DNA from: Ruminococcus sp. zg-924
Lineage (GTDB): Bacteria > Bacillota > Clostridia > Oscillospirales > Acutalibacteraceae
Assembly (NCBI RefSeq): GCF_024433635.1
Contig: NZ_WNJZ01000007.1
Coordinates: forward strand, 43,400-107,399
Reading direction: 5' to 3'
DNA: 64,000 bases
Under the pieces are notes generated by a model. That model saw nothing but the letters and a program-made list of their open reading frames with translations, ran no database searches and was not told the origin of the DNA. Position 1 is the stretch's first letter; each line of letters opens with the position of its first letter. The position numbers and the translations under genes were made by a program. Below, piece after piece: positions 26,542-34,327 of the stretch.

Positions 26542-26836
26542 GGCTTTACGCTCCTTTGTTTTTCTTATAATATACAGTTTATATTCCGCTATGCACATTT
26601 TACATTCTTCTTGCATTTTAGTCAAGCGTTAGAAGCCCAAAACAACAAATAATATAAGGGTTTGTTTGAAAAATCAAAACAACTGTTTAATTCTACTAAT
26701 ACTCTTTATTGCTTTGTCAAAACCGGATGAAATATGAAGCCCGTTTTTTGTTTTTACTTAAAAGCATTTCGCCATAGCATATGCCGAGGATTTTGGGTTT
26801 TTATTGATTTATTGTAAAATTCTTGTATTGATATTA

Positions 26837-26865
26837 TTGTCAATCAAACTATGCTGTGGTATAAT
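26837..26865 (+). promoter_or_regulatory. sigma-A promoter of the lipoprotein gene
   Basis: TTGTCA at 26837-26842 and TATAAT at 26860-26865 are 17 bases apart, and the -10 is extended by TGG. It lies 54 bases before the GTG start. The rest of the divergent gap back to 26542 shows no gene or repeat. Confidence 0.8.
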
Positions 26866-26918
26866 TTTTGTGTTTAAACTGTAAATTAAATTGAAAATAA
26901 TAATCGAGGAGGCTATCC

Positions 26919-28286
26919 GTGAAGAGCGTAAAGAGAATTATATCGCTTGTGCTTTGTACCGCAGTATCACTTACGTTTTCCTCCTGCTTTTCCGAGAGAA
27001 GTATCAGCGAGCTTGAGGACACTGCACGCAGTGCCGTAGAAGGCTTATATATGCCTAAAATTGAGGCACCTTCCCTAATTCAGATTGACGAAGATGCCTA
27101 TGCAGGCGACTTCTCCTCAATAGAAGAGATAAATGCCGACAGCAAGAATTACACAAAGCTTGATATTACAGCCGGCTTCGATGCGCTTAATAACGACGCA
27201 CAGCGCAGCCTGTATAAGCGAATGGCGGTTGATTCTTATGTAGTAGGCAGCAACAAATCCGATTCCGGTCTTTATTATGTAGATAAAATCTATATCAACG
27301 AGCCTATCAGCGAAATGGATATCAGGGTTGCTATGTCGGCATTTAAAAATGATTTCCCCGAGGTCTTTTGGTTGTCAAACCGCTTTTCATACATCAGCTC
27401 CGATGTTGTAGAGATTCAGTTGTATTCGGTTATTTCGCCGAAAGAAATAAATGAGAAAAGCGAGGAGCTTATAACAGCTATAAGCAAATTTATCGGGCAA
27501 ATTCCTGCAGGGCTAAGTGAATTTGAACGTGAGCTTAAAATTCATGATTTACTTTTGAGCAGCTGCACATATAATGATAAGGTTGAATCAACAAGTGAGG
27601 ACTGGATGCCGTTTTCAATTTACGGCGCTATGGTTAACGGCAGTGCTGTATGCGAGGGATACAGTAAGGCGATGCAGTATCTTCTGAATGTTTTCGGCAT
27701 TGAGTGCAATACAATAAGCGGCACCGGCAACGGTAGCCTTCACCAGTGGAACACAGTAAAAATTGACGGCGAGTGGTACCACCTTGACGCAACGTGGAAC
27801 GACACAACTGACAACAGAATTTTTTACGATTATTTCAACGTGAGTGACGAGGCTGTTTCATATGACCATCAGATTGCTAAGCTGTATACACAGATGAGCG
27901 AAAAGGAAATTTGCGGCAGTGAAGGCGACGGCAGTGATTCACAGATTTTCAACATATTTGTTCCTAAGTGCTTATCGTCTGATGCGAATTTCTACACAAG
28001 AAACTCGGTGCTGTTTGACGGAATAAATGATGAGTGTACTGCGAGAATTGAAACACAGCTAAGGTATTGCGCCCAAAACGGCATTAACACAATATATATT
28101 GCGGTTGACGACAGTCTTGATTACAACGAGGCTGTAAATATGTTGTTTTATGATAATCCGTACCAATTCTTCAAATATATAGAGGATGTTAATTACAGCC
28201 TTGGCGGTGTCATAAACGATGAAGAGGTTTCAGTTTTAAAACGTGAAAGACAGTCTGTTATTGAAGTATATTTTAAGTATAGATAA
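26919..28286 (+). CDS. lipoprotein with transglutaminase-like domain
   Basis: The protein is likely an exported lipid-anchored protease or amidase-like enzyme. It has a lipoprotein signal at residues 1-23 ending in the lipobox LTFSSC. A transglutaminase-like fold follows, with the catalytic Cys in VCEGYSKAMQYL near residue 245, His in LHQWNTVKIDG near 285, and Asp in HLDATWND near 295. The N-terminal and C-terminal regions are unrecognised. It uses a GTG start behind GAGGAGG. The substrate is unknown; cell-surface peptide or wall processing is a reasonable guess. Confidence 0.82.
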   Translation: MKSVKRIISLVLCTAVSLTFSSCFSERSISELEDTARSAVEGLYMPKIEAPSLIQIDEDAYAGDFSSIEEINADSKNYTKLDITAGFDALNNDAQRSLYKRMAVDSYVVGSNKSDSGLYYVDKIYINEPISEMDIRVAMSAFKNDFPEVFWLSNRFSYISSDVVEIQLYSVISPKEINEKSEELITAISKFIGQIPAGLSEFERELKIHDLLLSSCTYNDKVESTSEDWMPFSIYGAMVNGSAVCEGYSKAMQYLLNVFGIECNTISGTGNGSLHQWNTVKIDGEWYHLDATWNDTTDNRIFYDYFNVSDEAVSYDHQIAKLYTQMSEKEICGSEGDGSDSQIFNIFVPKCLSSDANFYTRNSVLFDGINDECTARIETQLRYCAQNGINTIYIAVDDSLDYNEAVNMLFYDNPYQFFKYIEDVNYSLGGVINDEEVSVLKRERQSVIEVYFKYR

Positions 28287-28339
28287 ATTAACCGTTAGGT
28301 GAAATAAGCTGACCATTCAGCTATGAAAGGATGAAGCAG

Positions 28340-29104
28340 ATGAAAAAATACGATTCTCAGCTATTTGAGCTTGTTGAGAAAAAGGAGCTTGCAAAGGGAA
28401 TTTTTGATTTTAAGCTTAAAAATCCTGAGCTTGCAAAAATTACTAAGCCGGGGCAATTTGTTCATATTGCAGTACCGGGCAAAACTCTGCGCCGACCAAT
28501 TTCTGTGTGTGATGTTTTGGATGACTGCATCAGAATAGTGTTTCGCATAAAAGGCGAGGGTACAGAGATTTTGTCACAGGCAAAGCTTGGCGATAAGCTT
28601 GATGTTATCGCTCCGCTGGGACACGGTTTTAATATTGAAAAGGGTAAGACCTACGCATTTATCGGCGGAGGTATCGGCACACCGCCAATGCTTTACAGCG
28701 CAAAGCAAGCGGACAGGTCATATGCAATACTCGGCTTTGCCAATAAGGACGCCGTTATTTTGTGCGACGATTTCAAGGCGGCAGGCTGTGAAACTATTGT
28801 TACAACAGATGACGGCAGCTTTGGAATTCACGGCTTTGTAACCGATGCGCTCAAGGAAATAATAGACAAGGTTGACGAGGTTTGCGCTTGCGGACCCACT
28901 CCAATGCTCAGGGCTGTTGCGGCTTTGTGTAAGGAAAACGGCAAACCGTGTCAGGTATCATTGGAGGAGAGAATGGGCTGCGGAATCGGAGCATGCCTTG
29001 TGTGTGCCTGCAAGACAAAGAGCAGTGAAGGGGAAGAGGAGTACACACATGTGTGCAAAAAAGGCCCTGTATTTAATGCAGAGGAGGTAGTCTGGAATGG
29101 CTGA
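28340..29104 (+). CDS. pyrK: dihydroorotate dehydrogenase B, electron-transfer subunit
   Basis: PyrK carries FAD and a [2Fe-2S] cluster and links NAD+ to PyrD during pyrimidine synthesis. The 254-residue protein shows FAD motif RRPISVCDV, the nucleotide-binding GGGIGTPPM, and the C-terminal cluster cysteines in ERMGCGIGACLVCACK plus a later HVCKKGP. I start at ATG 28340, 8 bases after AAAGGA; the ATG at 28331 abuts that site. A small perfect hairpin (AGCTGA-CCAT-TCAGCT) lies just upstream of the ribosome site. The gene overlaps pyrD by 8 bases. Confidence 0.95.
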   Translation: MKKYDSQLFELVEKKELAKGIFDFKLKNPELAKITKPGQFVHIAVPGKTLRRPISVCDVLDDCIRIVFRIKGEGTEILSQAKLGDKLDVIAPLGHGFNIEKGKTYAFIGGGIGTPPMLYSAKQADRSYAILGFANKDAVILCDDFKAAGCETIVTTDDGSFGIHGFVTDALKEIIDKVDEVCACGPTPMLRAVAALCKENGKPCQVSLEERMGCGIGACLVCACKTKSSEGEEEYTHVCKKGPVFNAEEVVWNG

Positions 29105-30008
29105 TTTATCACTGAATATTTGCGGAGTTAAGCTTAATAATCCGCTTATAGCGGCATCGGGAACCTTCGGCTTCGGGCGTGAATACAGCGAGTTTTATCC
29201 GCTTGAATATCTTGGAGGAATTTCCTGCAAGGGCATTACACTTGCGCCCAGGCTCGGCAATCCGCCGCCGAGAATAGCCGAGTGCAGCTCTGGCATACTG
29301 AATTCGGTAGGTCTGCAAAATCCCGGAGTTGATCATTTTATTAAAGAGGACTTGCCTTGGCTTTCACAGCAGAATACAGCTGTTATAGCAAACATAGCAG
29401 GCAATACCGTTGATGACTACTGCCAAATGGCAGAGAAGCTCTCGGACAGCTCAGTTGATATGATAGAGATGAATATTTCCTGCCCGAATGTAAAGCACGG
29501 CGGGGTGGCTTTCGGAACGTCCTGTGCGTCTGTCGGCAGTATAACAAAAGCTGTAAGAGCACACTGTAAAAAACCGCTTATCGTAAAGCTTTCGCCAAAT
29601 GTTGCAGATATAGCCGAGATAGCCAAAAGCGCCGAGGCTGAGGGTGCTGACGCAGTATCTCTGATTAATACGCTTACGGGAATGAGAATTGACATTGACA
29701 CCGCACGACCGATTCTGAGAAACAATACAGGCGGAATGAGCGGTGCGGCTGTTTTCCCTGTTGCGGTGAGAATGGTGTGGCAGGTTAAAAATGCAGTTAA
29801 AATACCTGTTATCGGTATGGGCGGCATAACAACATGGCAGGACGCTGTGGAAATGCTGATTGCCGGTGCAGACGCTCTGCAAATCGGAACTGTATTTTTC
29901 AATGACCCGTATGCTCCTATAAAGATATGCAAGGGTCTTAACGATTTCCTCAACAAAAAGGGAATGAAAAGTGTAACCGAGCTTACAGCAACAATTAAAC
30001 CTTGGTAA
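29097..30008 (+). CDS. pyrD: dihydroorotate dehydrogenase B, catalytic subunit
   Basis: PyrD oxidises dihydroorotate to orotate with FMN and passes electrons to PyrK. The 303-residue protein starts MADLSLNICGVKLNNPLIAASGTFGFG. It has the class 1B active-site motif EMNISCPNVKHGG with catalytic Cys, and C-terminal FMN-binding GMGGITTWQDAVEMLIAGADALQIGT. GAGGAGG lies ahead of the ATG inside the end of pyrK. The pair is isolated from other pyrimidine genes in this window. Confidence 0.96.
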   Translation: MADLSLNICGVKLNNPLIAASGTFGFGREYSEFYPLEYLGGISCKGITLAPRLGNPPPRIAECSSGILNSVGLQNPGVDHFIKEDLPWLSQQNTAVIANIAGNTVDDYCQMAEKLSDSSVDMIEMNISCPNVKHGGVAFGTSCASVGSITKAVRAHCKKPLIVKLSPNVADIAEIAKSAEAEGADAVSLINTLTGMRIDIDTARPILRNNTGGMSGAAVFPVAVRMVWQVKNAVKIPVIGMGGITTWQDAVEMLIAGADALQIGTVFFNDPYAPIKICKGLNDFLNKKGMKSVTELTATIKPW

Positions 30009-30088
30009 TTAACAAGGTTATAAAATCACTTTGAGGCACACACCGTGGCTTGATTATTATATACGCAAAAGAAAAATGAGGTGTAAAT

Positions 30089-31510
30089 TTGGAGATTTTA
30101 GAACAAATCGTCAATGTAGTTGACGATTTTATGTGGGGCTGGCCGATGATAATTCTTCTGCTTGGAACGCATATATTTATGACAATCAGAACAGGTGTTA
30201 TTCAGCGTAACCTCCCGAAGGCTATCAAGCTTTCGGTAACAAAGGATCCTGATTCATCAGGCGATGTTAGTCAATTTCAAGCATTGACAACTGCACTTGC
30301 TTCAACAATCGGAACAGGCAATATCATCGGCGTAGGTACGGCAATAGCGCTTGGCGGCTTTGGCGCAGTGTTCTGGTGTTGGATTACCGGTGTTCTCGGT
30401 ATAGCTACAAAATATGCTGAGTCTTTTATCGGCGTTAAGTATAGGGTAAAAACAAAGGACGGTTCAATGGTTGGCGGCGCAATGTATGCGCTTGAAAGAG
30501 GCCTTAATATGAAGTGGCTTGGCATTATTTTTGCTGTGCTTGCCGCTTTGGCTGCTTTTGGTATAGGCAATGGCGTTCAGATAAACGCTATTTCAAGTAT
30601 TCTGACCGATACTTTTGATGCAAATAAAGCTCTCAATCTTAATCTGTTTGGTCTTCCTTTGCCGGTAATTCCGCTTGTGTGCGGTTTGGCTGCTGCACTG
30701 CTTACCGGTATTGTGCTTTTCGGCGGTGTAAAGTCGATATCAAGAGTTTGTGAAAAGCTTGTTCCGCTTATGGCTGTTCTGTATGTAGGCGGCTGTGTTT
30801 ACATACTCTGCTATAACTGGCAGTATATTGGTCAGGCAATTCAGGCTATTATGACAGAAGCCTTTTCGCTCAAGTCCGTTGCAGGCGGCTTTATGGGAAC
30901 TGCACTTATGATGGGCTGCAGATACGGTATTGCAAGAGGTCTGTTCTCAAACGAATCCGGTATGGGTTCTGCTCCTATTGTTGCAGCGGCTGCAAAAACA
31001 AGAAATCCGGTAAGACAGGCTCTTGTTTCTTCAACGGGAACATTCTGGGATACAGTTGTTGTTTGCCTTATGACAGGCCTTGTAATAGTAAGCAGCTGTA
31101 TTGCCAACCCTGCTATTGACACAGTGCAGATTGACGGGGCAAGCTTGACAAATGCGGCGTTTGCTCAGATTCCTTATGTTGGTCCTGTTATTATCGTAGT
31201 AGGAATAGTTACCTTTGCATATTCGACAATCCTCGGATGGTCATATTATGCTGAGCGCTGTATTGTTTATCTGTTCGGTTTGAAGGCTCTTCCGGTTTAC
31301 AGGGTTGTATGGCTTGTTGTGCTTGCAATTGCTCCGCTTCTTGCTGTGAACATAGTTTGGAGCATTGCAGACGTTCTTAACGCTTGTATGGCTCTGCCGA
31401 ATATCTTTGCGGTTTGGATGCTGTCCGGTGATATGAGGAAAGACACGAAGTATTATCTCAAACACTTAGATGAATACGACAAAACGCCTATTCCTGTGGT
31501 TGATAAATAA
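30089..31510 (+). CDS. alanine/glycine:cation symporter (AGCS family)
   Basis: This is a membrane transporter that brings in alanine or glycine with sodium. The 473-residue protein has about eleven hydrophobic segments and family signatures: WGWPMIILLLGTHIFMTIRTG at the N-terminus, TALASTIGTGNIIGVGTAI near residue 75, and GLFSNESGMGSAPIVAAAA near 290. The start is TTG at 30089, 5 bases after GAGGTG, and it yields the normal AGCS N-terminus. It stands alone with its own terminator. Confidence 0.94.
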   Translation: MEILEQIVNVVDDFMWGWPMIILLLGTHIFMTIRTGVIQRNLPKAIKLSVTKDPDSSGDVSQFQALTTALASTIGTGNIIGVGTAIALGGFGAVFWCWITGVLGIATKYAESFIGVKYRVKTKDGSMVGGAMYALERGLNMKWLGIIFAVLAALAAFGIGNGVQINAISSILTDTFDANKALNLNLFGLPLPVIPLVCGLAAALLTGIVLFGGVKSISRVCEKLVPLMAVLYVGGCVYILCYNWQYIGQAIQAIMTEAFSLKSVAGGFMGTALMMGCRYGIARGLFSNESGMGSAPIVAAAAKTRNPVRQALVSSTGTFWDTVVVCLMTGLVIVSSCIANPAIDTVQIDGASLTNAAFAQIPYVGPVIIVVGIVTFAYSTILGWSYYAERCIVYLFGLKALPVYRVVWLVVLAIAPLLAVNIVWSIADVLNACMALPNIFAVWMLSGDMRKDTKYYLKHLDEYDKTPIPVVDK

Positions 31511-31529
31511 ATCAAATATAAAATAAAAA

Positions 31530-31560
31530 GGGACAACCAATCGGCTGTCCCAATTTTTTT
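31530..31560 (+). terminator. terminator after the alanine symporter
   Basis: A stem GGGACA-CC with GG-TGTCCC and a following run of T residues ends 50 bases after the symporter stop. It lies between convergent genes. Confidence 0.85.
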
Positions 31561-31575
31561 GGATATGTATCCATA

Positions 31576-31807
<232 letters not shown>

Positions 31808-31840
31808 CAGTTTTTAAGAAAAAAACAAAAAATCCATAGC

Positions 31841-31888
31841 CAATTATGTCAAAATTAAGTAAAATATTATATAAATTTGACATAATTG
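31841..31888. repeat. 13-bp perfect inverted repeat in the ferredoxin/ctsR gap
   Basis: CAATTATGTCAAA at 31841-31853 is repeated in inverted form as TTTGACATAATTG at 31876-31888, with a 22-base AT-rich spacer. Each arm contains a GTCAAA core like that of CtsR half-sites. It may be an operator or simply a cruciform-like repeat. Confidence 0.7.
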
Positions 31889-32005
31889 ATAATAAGAATC
31901 GTCAACTTAAGCAGAAAGATTGAAACATTTTTGCAGGGAACATTCTTGACCGTTATGCGGGTTTTCTGCGTTTTAGAAAGCTCTACAAAACGAAGATAAA
32001 ATAAA

Positions 32006-32021
32006 AGTCAAAAAAGTCAAA
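32006..32021. promoter_or_regulatory. near-match CtsR box, distal
   Basis: Two AGTCAAA heptads in direct repeat are separated by 2 bases instead of the usual 3. It lies about 100 bases upstream of the main ctsR promoter, so binding would be auxiliary if it occurs. Confidence 0.4.
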
Positions 32022-32099
32022 AGTAATAGTAAAAGTAAGTATAAGTTAGAAAACAAGAGTAAACACCTTAAAACAGGTGAAAAATAGGCAAAAACTGAG

Positions 32100-32116
32100 T
32101 TTGACTATCTTTGACC
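32100..32116. promoter_or_regulatory. CtsR operator overlapping the -35 of the ctsR operon
   Basis: TTTGACTATCTTTGACC is the reverse-strand form of the CtsR heptad repeat (GGTCAAA-N3-AGTCAAA). It covers the -35 hexamer, so bound CtsR would block RNA polymerase. Confidence 0.9.
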
Positions 32117-32129
32117 TAATGCGTATAAT
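32101..32129 (+). promoter_or_regulatory. sigma-A promoter of ctsR-mcsA-mcsB-clpC
   Basis: TTGACT at 32101-32106 and TATAAT at 32124-32129 are separated by 17 bases. The leader before ctsR is about 100 bases. Confidence 0.9.
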
Positions 32130-32139
32130 ATAGTCACAA

Positions 32140-32156
32140 GGTCAAAGAAAGTCAAA
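32140..32156. promoter_or_regulatory. CtsR operator just downstream of the promoter
   Basis: GGTCAAAGAAAGTCAAA is an exact heptad-N3-heptad CtsR site. It begins about 10 bases after the -10, near the expected transcription start. Together with the site over the -35 it flanks the promoter. Confidence 0.92.
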
Positions 32157-32236
32157 GACAAAAATGAAAAATCAAATTTAACTTTTAATTTCGACTGCTT
32201 TTATAAAACATATAAGCTACAATCGGAGGTGACGAT

Positions 32237-32686
32237 ATGAGAATATCAGACATAGTAGCAAGCTATATTTTAAATATGCTTGATGAAAGCGACGGTAACG
32301 CCGAAATACGCAGGAACGAGCTTGCAGATTCAATCGGCTGTGTACCGAGTCAGATTAACTATGTGCTTACCTCACGCTTTACACCTGAGCAGGGGTATAT
32401 AGTTGAGAGCAGACGTGGAGGCGGTGGCTTTATAAGAATAACAAGAGTTCACACCGACAAAAACTCCGCATTGATGCACATAGTAAACTCGATTGGCGGA
32501 GAGCTTGAGTTTAATGATGCTCGGCTTATGGCAGAAAACCTACGCTGTGCCGGTGCAATAAGTGAGGAATGTGCCGCACTTATCAATGCGGCATCGGCGC
32601 AGAGGAATTTTGTTGGGCTGCCAAAATCAGCGGCAAACGCAATCAGAGCCGCCATAGTCAAGAATATGCTTTTAACTCAGATTTAA
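32237..32686 (+). CDS. ctsR: transcriptional repressor CtsR
   Basis: CtsR represses class III heat-shock genes and is released when the protein is heat-inactivated and degraded with McsB and ClpCP help. The 149-residue protein has the N-terminal winged helix-turn-helix (ELADSIGCVPSQINYVLTSRF) and the glycine-rich thermosensing wing RRGGGGFIRI near residue 62, followed by the C-terminal dimerisation domain. It is the first gene of its own operon and its operators overlap the promoter, so it autoregulates. Confidence 0.96.
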   Translation: MRISDIVASYILNMLDESDGNAEIRRNELADSIGCVPSQINYVLTSRFTPEQGYIVESRRGGGGFIRITRVHTDKNSALMHIVNSIGGELEFNDARLMAENLRCAGAISEECAALINAASAQRNFVGLPKSAANAIRAAIVKNMLLTQI

Positions 32687-32722
32687 TGATTAATAATAAT
32701 TAAAAAAGTGGGAGGAATAATT

Positions 32723-33223
32723 ATGCTATGTCAATCATGCAAAAAGAATGAAGCAACAACACATGTAAAAAAAATCGTCAATGGAAAGATTGAAGAATAC
32801 GATTTGTGCAGTGAATGTGCTAAAAAGATGGGTTACACAAATATTTTTTCAAGCTTTGAAAACGAATGGAACAGTATGCTTGGCAGCTTCTTCGGCGGCG
32901 GTTTGCCGTCAAGAACAAGCGCAACACGCTGCAAGGGCTGCGGCTCTTCATTTGCTGAAATAGCAAAAAGAGGAATGGTAGGCTGCCCTGAGTGTTATGA
33001 AACATTCTATGACGAGCTTTTGCCGTCTATCAAAAAAATTCACGGAAACACCCAGCATAACGGCAAGTTTCCTGCAAGCGCAGGCAAGCAGCTTGCAATA
33101 GTCAGTGAGCTTGAGTCTATGCAGGAGCAGCTAAACGAGGCAGTTAAAAGACAGGAGTTTGAAAAGGCGGCACAGCTTCGTGATAAGATTAATTCGCTGA
33201 AGGGAGGTAATCAGAATGTCTGA
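32723..33223 (+). CDS. mcsA: McsB-activating zinc protein McsA (UvrB/UvrC motif)
   Basis: McsA activates the protein-arginine kinase McsB and adapts it to CtsR and ClpC. The 166-residue protein starts with a zinc-binding CQSCKKNEATTH and CSECAKKMG, has a second pair CKGCGSSF and CPEC near residue 77, and ends with a UVR coiled motif (residues about 132-162). I start at ATG 32723, 6 bases after GGGAGGA. It overlaps mcsB by 8 bases. Confidence 0.93.
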   Translation: MLCQSCKKNEATTHVKKIVNGKIEEYDLCSECAKKMGYTNIFSSFENEWNSMLGSFFGGGLPSRTSATRCKGCGSSFAEIAKRGMVGCPECYETFYDELLPSIKKIHGNTQHNGKFPASAGKQLAIVSELESMQEQLNEAVKRQEFEKAAQLRDKINSLKGGNQNV

Positions 33224-34244
33224 TATGTGGTATGAAAAAACAGGAGAACAGGGCGGAGTAGTTGTAAGCTCCAGAATTCGCCTTGCCAGAAATATTAAAA
33301 GCTATCCGTTTCCGAATAAGGCTTCCCTTGAGCAGAAAAGGGAAATTGCCCAAAAGGTTAAGCTTGCCGTTGAGGAGAGCAATAGCACGCTTGCAAACAG
33401 CTTCAGCTTTATCTCAATGGAGGAGCTTAATCAGATTCAAGCCATATCGCTTGTTGAGAAGCATCTGATAAGTCCTGAGTTTGCGTCAGAACGAAAGGGC
33501 AGATATCTGATGCTCTCAAATGATGAGTCCATAAGCATAATGATAAACGAGGAGGATCACATCAGAATACAGGTTCTTGGCAGCGGCTTAAGCCTTAACG
33601 AGTGCTACGAAACTGCAAACCATCTTGATACTTTGCTTGATAATGCTTTAGGTTTTGCGTTCAATAACAAGCTTGGTTACCTTACACAGTGTCCGACAAA
33701 CCTTGGTACAGGTATGAGAGCATCACTTATGCTTCACATTCCTGCAACCGAGAAGAACCGTTCAATAAGCCGAATTTCAGGCAATCTTTCAAAGCTTGGA
33801 ATGGAGCTTAGAGGAACCTTCGGCGAGGGCAGTGATGCAAAGGGGTCGCTGTATCAGTTGTCAAATCAGATAACGCTCGGACTTTCCGAGCACAACGCCA
33901 TTGAAAACCTTAAGAATATAGCCTCACAGCTTATAGAGCAGGAGAAAAAGACTCTTGATGAAATGTCAAAGACGATTGAAATACAGGACGTTATTGCACG
34001 TAGTCTTGCCTTGCTTAAAAGCGCAAGGCTTATGTCAAATGACGAGGCGATGAAGCTTATTTCAAATGTTAGAGTCGGTATGTTTACGAGTCTTATTGAA
34101 AACGCAGACTACGCAATGCTCAACCGTTTGAATGAGCAAATTCAGCCGGCAACACTGATGACGGCTGAAGGAAAAGAGCTGACGCCTCAGCAAAGAGATA
34201 TAAAACGAGCTGAAATCCTAAGCAAAGAATTCAAGGATATTTAG
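33216..34244 (+). CDS. mcsB: protein-arginine kinase McsB
   Basis: McsB phosphorylates arginine residues on CtsR and on damaged proteins, marking them for ClpCP degradation. The 342-residue protein has the phosphagen-kinase fold with VVSSRIRLARNI near residue 15 and the active-site cysteine in TQCPTNLGTGMRAS near 153, plus the conserved RGTFGEGS segment. The unrelated N-terminal domain of creatine kinases is absent, as expected. It lies between its activator mcsA and clpC, so the whole regulated degradation module is present. Confidence 0.95.
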   Translation: MSDMWYEKTGEQGGVVVSSRIRLARNIKSYPFPNKASLEQKREIAQKVKLAVEESNSTLANSFSFISMEELNQIQAISLVEKHLISPEFASERKGRYLMLSNDESISIMINEEDHIRIQVLGSGLSLNECYETANHLDTLLDNALGFAFNNKLGYLTQCPTNLGTGMRASLMLHIPATEKNRSISRISGNLSKLGMELRGTFGEGSDAKGSLYQLSNQITLGLSEHNAIENLKNIASQLIEQEKKTLDEMSKTIEIQDVIARSLALLKSARLMSNDEAMKLISNVRVGMFTSLIENADYAMLNRLNEQIQPATLMTAEGKELTPQQRDIKRAEILSKEFKDI

Positions 34245-34327
34245 CCGCAAGGAAGAATTTAAACCATAATATTTGAAAGCATATTTCATTGCGACAGCTA
34301 TTTCATTGATTTTGGGAGGTATGTTTT

